Positions 6,213 to 9,908 of a DNA stretch of 9,908 bases are shown here, in pieces. This DNA comes from an uncultured Clostridia bacterium (GTDB lineage: Bacteria > Bacillota > Clostridia > Lachnospirales > Lachnospiraceae). Location of the stretch: NCBI GenBank assembly GCA_947178015.1, contig CAMWWW010000067.1, positions 1-9,908 on the forward strand. The letters run 5' to 3'. A program made the position numbers and the translations under genes. Numbering within the stretch: the stretch's first letter is position 1; every line of letters begins with the position of its first letter. The notes under the pieces were generated by a model, which was given only the letters and a program-made list of their open reading frames with translations, made no database searches and was not told where the DNA came from.

Positions 6213-7061
6213 ATGGCGTCAATGAGAGATATTCAAAGACGTAAAACGAGTATACAAAGTACCGGACAGATAACGAAAGCCATGAAGCTGGTTTCTACCG
6301 TAAAGCTGCAAAAGGCAAAGACAAAGGCAGAGCATACCAAGCCATATTCAGATGCAATGTATGCCACAATCTCTGAGATGCTTTCAAGGTCTTCCAATAT
6401 TGATCACCCTTATCTGAAAAAGGGAAGCTCAAATAAGAAGGCTGTTATTGTCATTACTTCTAATCGTGGACTGGCAGGCGGCTATAACACCAATATTACA
6501 AAGCTGCTCACAAATGGGGCGATTCCAAAGGAACAATTACAGGTTTACGCCATAGGAAGAAAGGGAAAGGACATTCTGGCAAGGCGGGGCTATGAGATTG
6601 CAGCGGATTATTCCGATGTGATCAATGAGCCGATTTACCAAGATGCGAGGGAGATAGGAAAAAAGGTTTTAGATGCCTTTACGAAAAACGAGATAGGCGA
6701 GATCTATCTTGCCTACACCTCCTTTAAGAATACGGTAAGCCATGAGCCAAAGCTGATTAAGCTTCTTCCCATCGAGATAGAGAAGAAGGAGCAGGAGCGC
6801 CAGATTCCGATGAATTATGAGCCAGAGGAAGAAGAGGTTCTTGACGCAATTATTCCGAAATATGTGTGCAGCCTGATTTACGGCGGCTTGATTGAGGCGG
6901 TTGCCAGTGAGAATGGTGCGAGAATGCAGGCGATGGATTCTGCGACAAGCAATGCAGAGGAAATGCTCGCCGATTTGTCGCTTAAGTATAACCGCGCAAG
7001 GCAGAGCTCCATCACGCAGGAGCTGACGGAGATTATTGCTGGTGCGGAGGCTATAAACTAG
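6213..7061 (+). CDS. atpG: ATP synthase F1 subunit gamma
   Basis: This 282-aa central rotor shaft links the c ring to the catalytic head. The N-terminal helix starts MASMRDIQRRKTSIQSTGQI and continues TKAMKLVSTVKLQKAK. The central domain has the family motif ITSNRGLAGGYNTNI (81-95). The C-terminal helix carries the classical signature with AMDSATSNAEEMLADLSLKY, followed by NRARQSSITQEL. The two ends form the antiparallel coiled coil that turns inside alpha3-beta3. The ribosome binding site AAGGGTGAT (6201-6209) precedes the ATG. The gene lies 14 nt after atpA and 16 nt before atpD. Confidence 0.98.
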   Translation: MASMRDIQRRKTSIQSTGQITKAMKLVSTVKLQKAKTKAEHTKPYSDAMYATISEMLSRSSNIDHPYLKKGSSNKKAVIVITSNRGLAGGYNTNITKLLTNGAIPKEQLQVYAIGRKGKDILARRGYEIAADYSDVINEPIYQDAREIGKKVLDAFTKNEIGEIYLAYTSFKNTVSHEPKLIKLLPIEIEKKEQERQIPMNYEPEEEEVLDAIIPKYVCSLIYGGLIEAVASENGARMQAMDSATSNAEEMLADLSLKYNRARQSSITQELTEIIAGAEAIN

Positions 7062-7077
7062 AAGAAGGAGTGATGAA

Positions 7078-8469
7078 ATGGCAGAGTTAAATGTCGGTAA
7101 GATTACGCAGATTATCGGCGCGGTTCTCGACGTAAAATTTACGGAGGGAAAGCTGCCCGAAATCAATGAAGCGATTAAGATAGAAACAAAGAATCAGGGT
7201 ACATTAGTGGTAGAGGTATCACAGCATCTGGGAGATGATACGGTGCGCTGTATTGCGATGGGACCTACCGATGGTCTTGTCAGAGGTATGGATGCTGTTG
7301 CAACAGGTGCACCTATCACCGTTCCGGTAGGAGAGAACACACTCGGCCGTATGTTTAACGTACTGGGAAATCCGATTGATAATCTCCCTGCACCGGAGGA
7401 AGTGGAGCATTATCCGATTCACAGGCAGGCGCCATCCTTTGAAGAGCAGTCCACCTCCACAGAGATGCTGGAGACAGGAATCAAGGTTGTGGATCTTCTC
7501 TGCCCTTACCAGAAGGGTGGTAAGATTGGATTGTTCGGAGGAGCCGGCGTAGGAAAGACCGTACTTATTCAGGAGCTGATCCGCAATATCGCGACGGAGC
7601 ACGGCGGATATTCGGTATTTACCGGTGTAGGTGAGCGTACCCGTGAGGGAAATGACCTTTATTATGAGATGAAGGAATCTGGCGTTATCAGCAAGACCAC
7701 CATGGTGTTTGGGCAGATGAACGAGCCGCCGGGAGCCAGAATGAGAGTGGGACTGACAGGTCTTACAATGGCAGAGTATTTCCGTGATAAGGGCGGAAAG
7801 GATGTGCTTTTGTTTATCGATAATATTTTCCGTTTTACACAGGCAGGTTCCGAGGTTTCTGCGCTGCTTGGACGTATGCCTTCTGCGGTAGGATATCAGC
7901 CTACTTTGCAGACGGAGATGGGTGCATTGCAGGAGCGCATCACCTCCACCAAGAATGGTTCCATCACATCTGTTCAGGCGGTTTATGTGCCTGCGGATGA
8001 CTTGACAGACCCAGCTCCGGCGACTACCTTCGCCCATCTGGACGCGACGACCGTATTGTCACGTTCTATCGTGGAGCTTGGTATTTATCCGGCGGTTGAT
8101 CCGCTGGAATCCACCTCAAGAATCCTTGATCCAAGAATTGTAGGTGAGGAGCACTATCAGGTAGCCAGAGGAGTGCAGGAGATTCTCCAAAGATACAAGG
8201 AGTTGCAGGATATTATCGCAATTCTTGGTATGGATGAATTGTCCGAGGAGGATAAGCTTACTGTGGCGAGAGCCAGAAAGATACAGCGTTTCTTGTCCCA
8301 GCCATTCTTTGTGGCAGGGCAGTTCACTGGCATGGAAGGAAAATATGTTCCGATCAGTGAGACAATACAGGGCTTTAAAGAAATTCTGGAAGGAAAACAT
8401 GATGAGATTCCAGAAAGCTATTTCTTAAATGCCGGAAATATTGACGATGTTCTTGCAAGATGCAAATAA
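7078..8469 (+). CDS. atpD: ATP synthase F1 subunit beta (catalytic)
   Basis: This 463-aa subunit carries the sites where ADP and phosphate become ATP. All hallmarks are seen: Walker A GGAGVGKT (154-161), catalytic glutamate E186 in GVGERTREGND, Walker B LLFIDNIFRF with D248, the signature PAVDPLESTS (338-347), and DELSEED (386-392), exactly as in the textbook lever region. Length is normal. AAGGAG (7065-7070) lies 7 nt before ATG 7078. The out-of-frame ATG at 7073 would not encode this protein. Confidence 0.99.
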   Translation: MAELNVGKITQIIGAVLDVKFTEGKLPEINEAIKIETKNQGTLVVEVSQHLGDDTVRCIAMGPTDGLVRGMDAVATGAPITVPVGENTLGRMFNVLGNPIDNLPAPEEVEHYPIHRQAPSFEEQSTSTEMLETGIKVVDLLCPYQKGGKIGLFGGAGVGKTVLIQELIRNIATEHGGYSVFTGVGERTREGNDLYYEMKESGVISKTTMVFGQMNEPPGARMRVGLTGLTMAEYFRDKGGKDVLLFIDNIFRFTQAGSEVSALLGRMPSAVGYQPTLQTEMGALQERITSTKNGSITSVQAVYVPADDLTDPAPATTFAHLDATTVLSRSIVELGIYPAVDPLESTSRILDPRIVGEEHYQVARGVQEILQRYKELQDIIAILGMDELSEEDKLTVARARKIQRFLSQPFFVAGQFTGMEGKYVPISETIQGFKEILEGKHDEIPESYFLNAGNIDDVLARCK

Positions 8470-8500
8470 GCTATCACGGGAAATGAGGGAAGAGTGAGAA

Positions 8501-8905
8501 ATGGCTGAATTATTTCAACTACAGATTATATCCCCAAACCGTATTTTCTATGATGGGCAGGTGTCCATGGTGGAGATGAATACCGGGGAGGGACAGATAG
8601 GTGTCTATGCGAGGCATCTTCCCGTCACCACGACATTGGAGCCCGGAATTGTGAAGATTCATGAGGAGGGCTCTGTTCGGGAGGCAGCAGTACATGCCGG
8701 CTTTGCTGTGATTTTGCAGGATAAGGTGACTCTGATGGCAGAAGTGGCGGAGTGGCCGGAGGAGATAGACATAAACCGTGCAGAGGAGGCAAGAATCCGC
8801 GCAGAGCGAAGGCTGAGCACCAATGAGCCAAATCTGGATGTAGCCAGAGCTGAGCTTGCGCTTCGCCGTTCCCTGACACGTATTGAGCTGTCAAAGCACA
8901 GATAG
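8501..8905 (+). CDS. atpC: ATP synthase F1 subunit epsilon
   Basis: This 134-aa rotor subunit is also the inhibitor of ATP hydrolysis. The N-terminal beta-sandwich spans ~1-85, with the motif GQIGVYARHLPVTTTLEPG (31-49). The C-terminal domain is two helices (~91-106 and 112-131). It includes IDINRA (89-94), which fits the I/L-D-x-x-R-A motif of epsilon subunits that bind ATP and switch between compact and extended forms. This suggests ATP-sensed inhibition, which would spare ATP at low energy. It lies 31 nt after atpD. No clear terminator follows, so transcription may read into the next gene. Confidence 0.97.
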   Translation: MAELFQLQIISPNRIFYDGQVSMVEMNTGEGQIGVYARHLPVTTTLEPGIVKIHEEGSVREAAVHAGFAVILQDKVTLMAEVAEWPEEIDINRAEEARIRAERRLSTNEPNLDVARAELALRRSLTRIELSKHR

Positions 8906-8947
8906 GCAAAACAAACACAAAAGCATAGAAGATAGGAATCAAATGAG

Positions 8948-8999
8948 ATACACCATGCATATACTGATTGTAAAATAGTCAGGAGTGAGCATGGTGTAT
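8948..8999 (+). promoter_or_regulatory. Inverted repeat covering the start of the last gene
   Basis: ATACACCATGC (8948-8958) is the exact complement of GCATGGTGTAT (8989-8999), 11 bp with 30 nt between. The right arm contains the ATG at 8991, and the AGGAG at 8981-8985 sits just inside the loop. In mRNA the stem would hide the start codon. It lacks a T tract, so a pure terminator is less likely, and a DNA-level operator is possible. Confidence 0.6.
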
Positions 9000-9548
9000 T
9001 ATTCTAATAATCATAAAGTTCGCACAATGGATAACAGTCAGCCAGATATGGGTGAACCGATGAAGACCAAGCGCGGCGCGCCGATTCCATATTTTATGGC
9101 ATTTCCAATGCATGATGGTCTGGAGGCCGAAGAGGAAAACCAGCGCGATTATGAATATATGAGACAGCTATATCCAGAGCAGATGAAGCATATTTTGTCT
9201 GTGATAGAGGAAGAGTGCGATAAGCTGGAGTATGAAGGCAGCATAATGTTTGATGAGCATCCTGATAAACTGATGTTATCAAAGCTTTGTAATCATATAT
9301 GGAATAAAGTGAATCCGGTAGAGATAGAGGAAGTATATGAAACGATGGCAAGAAGACCGTGGCGCCCGCAAGGACCGGGTATGCCACCGCCACCGCCGCC
9401 GGGACCGGGGCCGGGCATGCCGCCACCCCCACCCCCACGAAGAAATAATTGGCTTCAGGATACCATACAAGCGCTGCTGTATGATGAGATGTACCGCAGG
9501 CGCTGCAGATACCGGAATGGACGATGCAGAAGATGGAGAATACCATAA
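8991..9548 (+). CDS. Proline-rich hypothetical protein after atpC
   Basis: This 185-aa protein has no signal peptide or membrane helix. Residues 1-50 are polar and probably disordered. Residues ~51-110 look folded: RDYEYMRQLYPEQMKHILSV, then IEEECDKLEYEGSIMFDEHP. A low-complexity segment (128-150) has two GPGMPPPPPP units. The tail WLQDTIQALLYDEMYRRRCR and onward is rich in Arg and Cys. The central EEECDKLEYEGS(I/M)M(F/Y)DE pattern and the R/C tail recall conserved hypothetical proteins of Lachnospiraceae, but I know no function. AGGAG (8981-8985) supports ATG 8991; the in-frame GTG at 8985 overlaps that site and is unlikely. No terminator separates it from atpC, so it may share the atp transcript. 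Confidence 0.8.
   Translation: MVYYSNNHKVRTMDNSQPDMGEPMKTKRGAPIPYFMAFPMHDGLEAEEENQRDYEYMRQLYPEQMKHILSVIEEECDKLEYEGSIMFDEHPDKLMLSKLCNHIWNKVNPVEIEEVYETMARRPWRPQGPGMPPPPPPGPGPGMPPPPPPRRNNWLQDTIQALLYDEMYRRRCRYRNGRCRRWRIP
9372..9437 (+). repeat. In-frame proline/glycine tandem repeat
   Basis: Two units coding GPGMPPPPPP (9372-9401 and 9408-9437) are separated by a GP pair. They use different proline codons (mostly CCG in the first unit, mostly CCC/CCA in the second), so the repeat is kept at protein level or is old. The C-rich plus strand means the minus strand carries G runs. Confidence 0.75.
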
Positions 9549-9560
9549 GATTTTGAAGGA

Positions 9561-9746
9561 GGTCCGCACAGAGAACCACCTATAGTCCTTCGTCGCCCCG
9601 CTCTCGCTTAGTAAAAAACGTAGCAGACATTAAGCTCGTGAGAAATCTCGCTGAAGTGTATCATATAATTCGCAAGCTCATTATGAGCCAACGTTTTTCG
9701 CTAAGTGGGAGCGGGGCGACGGAGGACTATAGCTGCTCTGGCTATG
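9561..9746 (+). repeat. MITE-like palindromic repeat, copy 2
   Basis: Near-perfect 42-nt inverted arms lie at 9580-9621 and 9691-9732, 37 of 42 matching, with a 69-nt middle. It is the same family as copy 1 but in the opposite orientation. Both share GGTCCGC(A/G)CAGAGAA at the outer left end and CTCTG..CTATG at the other. Compared with copy 1 it carries ~26 extra nt in the middle, including a small palindrome GCTCAT-T-ATGAGC (9676-9688). It begins 12 nt after the stop of the last gene. There is no coding capacity and no transposase. As RNA on the plus strand, four of the five arm mismatches become G-U pairs. Confidence 0.85.
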
Positions 9747-9908
9747 CTGCTTTTATTGGTATTCCAGACACGTTTGTTTTCTAATTATTCTTGTAGACTT
9801 ACCTATATTGCTGAATATCGTTTTATTCTTTGGTTTTCTGATTCGCATATTGTTAGATATAATCTGGAAAAGAAGAAAAACTGACATGTCTAGCACAATC
9901 GAGAACAT
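9747..9908. other. AT-rich tail, no gene seen
   Basis: I see no convincing coding region. A TATAAT (9858-9863) occurs but has only a poor -35 box (TTTCTG, 9835-9840). This may be the upstream region of a gene outside the window. Confidence 0.5.

Noticed and set aside
7219..8037. 272-aa open frame on the minus strand
   Set aside because: It is antisense to atpD, whose motifs are all intact. The frame is low in plausible protein character and is a codon shadow.
9372..9437. G-quadruplex on the minus strand of the proline-rich repeat
   Set aside because: The G runs are explained by proline codons, and most are only two or three long, so the signal is weak.
9835..9863. Promoter in the right tail
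   Set aside because: The -10 is perfect but the -35 is poor, the region is AT-rich and no gene start is visible after it.

Overview
The window holds a complete F1Fo ATP synthase operon from a Gram-positive anaerobe. It is most likely a clostridial species of the Lachnospiraceae type. This rests on near-consensus AGGAGG ribosome binding sites, several GTG/TTG starts, the gene order atpZ-atpI-B-E-F-H-A-G-D-C, moderate G+C, and the style of the flanking hypothetical proteins. I cannot name the species.

Layout: (1) Positions 2-151 hold a palindromic, MITE-like repeat on the minus strand. (2) A consensus promoter (249-277) drives a lone tRNA-Gln(CTG) gene (320-392), which ends at a strong terminator. 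(3) Positions 548-1519 encode an acidic and basic coiled-coil protein of unknown function, distantly reminiscent of stator-like coiled-coil proteins of Clostridia. (4) A 264-bp gap carries a terminator-like hairpin, short palindromes and an extended -10 promoter. (5) The ATP synthase operon runs from 1784 to 8905: two small membrane proteins, then Fo subunits a, c and b, then F1 subunits delta, alpha, gamma, beta and epsilon. All catalytic motifs are intact. (6) A proline-rich conserved-type hypothetical gene (8991-9548) follows, its start codon buried in an inverted repeat. (7) A second, longer copy of the same palindromic repeat (9561-9746) lies in the opposite orientation, followed by 162 bp in which I see no gene.

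How the genes work together: Fo subunits a, b and c form the ion channel, stator and rotor ring. F1 makes or hydrolyses ATP on the alpha3-beta3 head, with gamma and epsilon as the rotor stalk and delta joining b to alpha. AtpZ/AtpI-type proteins help assembly. The c subunit carries the full Na+ ligand set (Q32, V63, E65, T66, T67, Y70), so the enzyme is predicted to couple ATP to Na+ rather than H+.

I do not see an entirely new multi-gene system. The least explained parts are the paired inverted palindromic repeats bracketing the tRNA-atp block, the hairpin over the start of the last gene, and the two hypothetical proteins flanking the operon.
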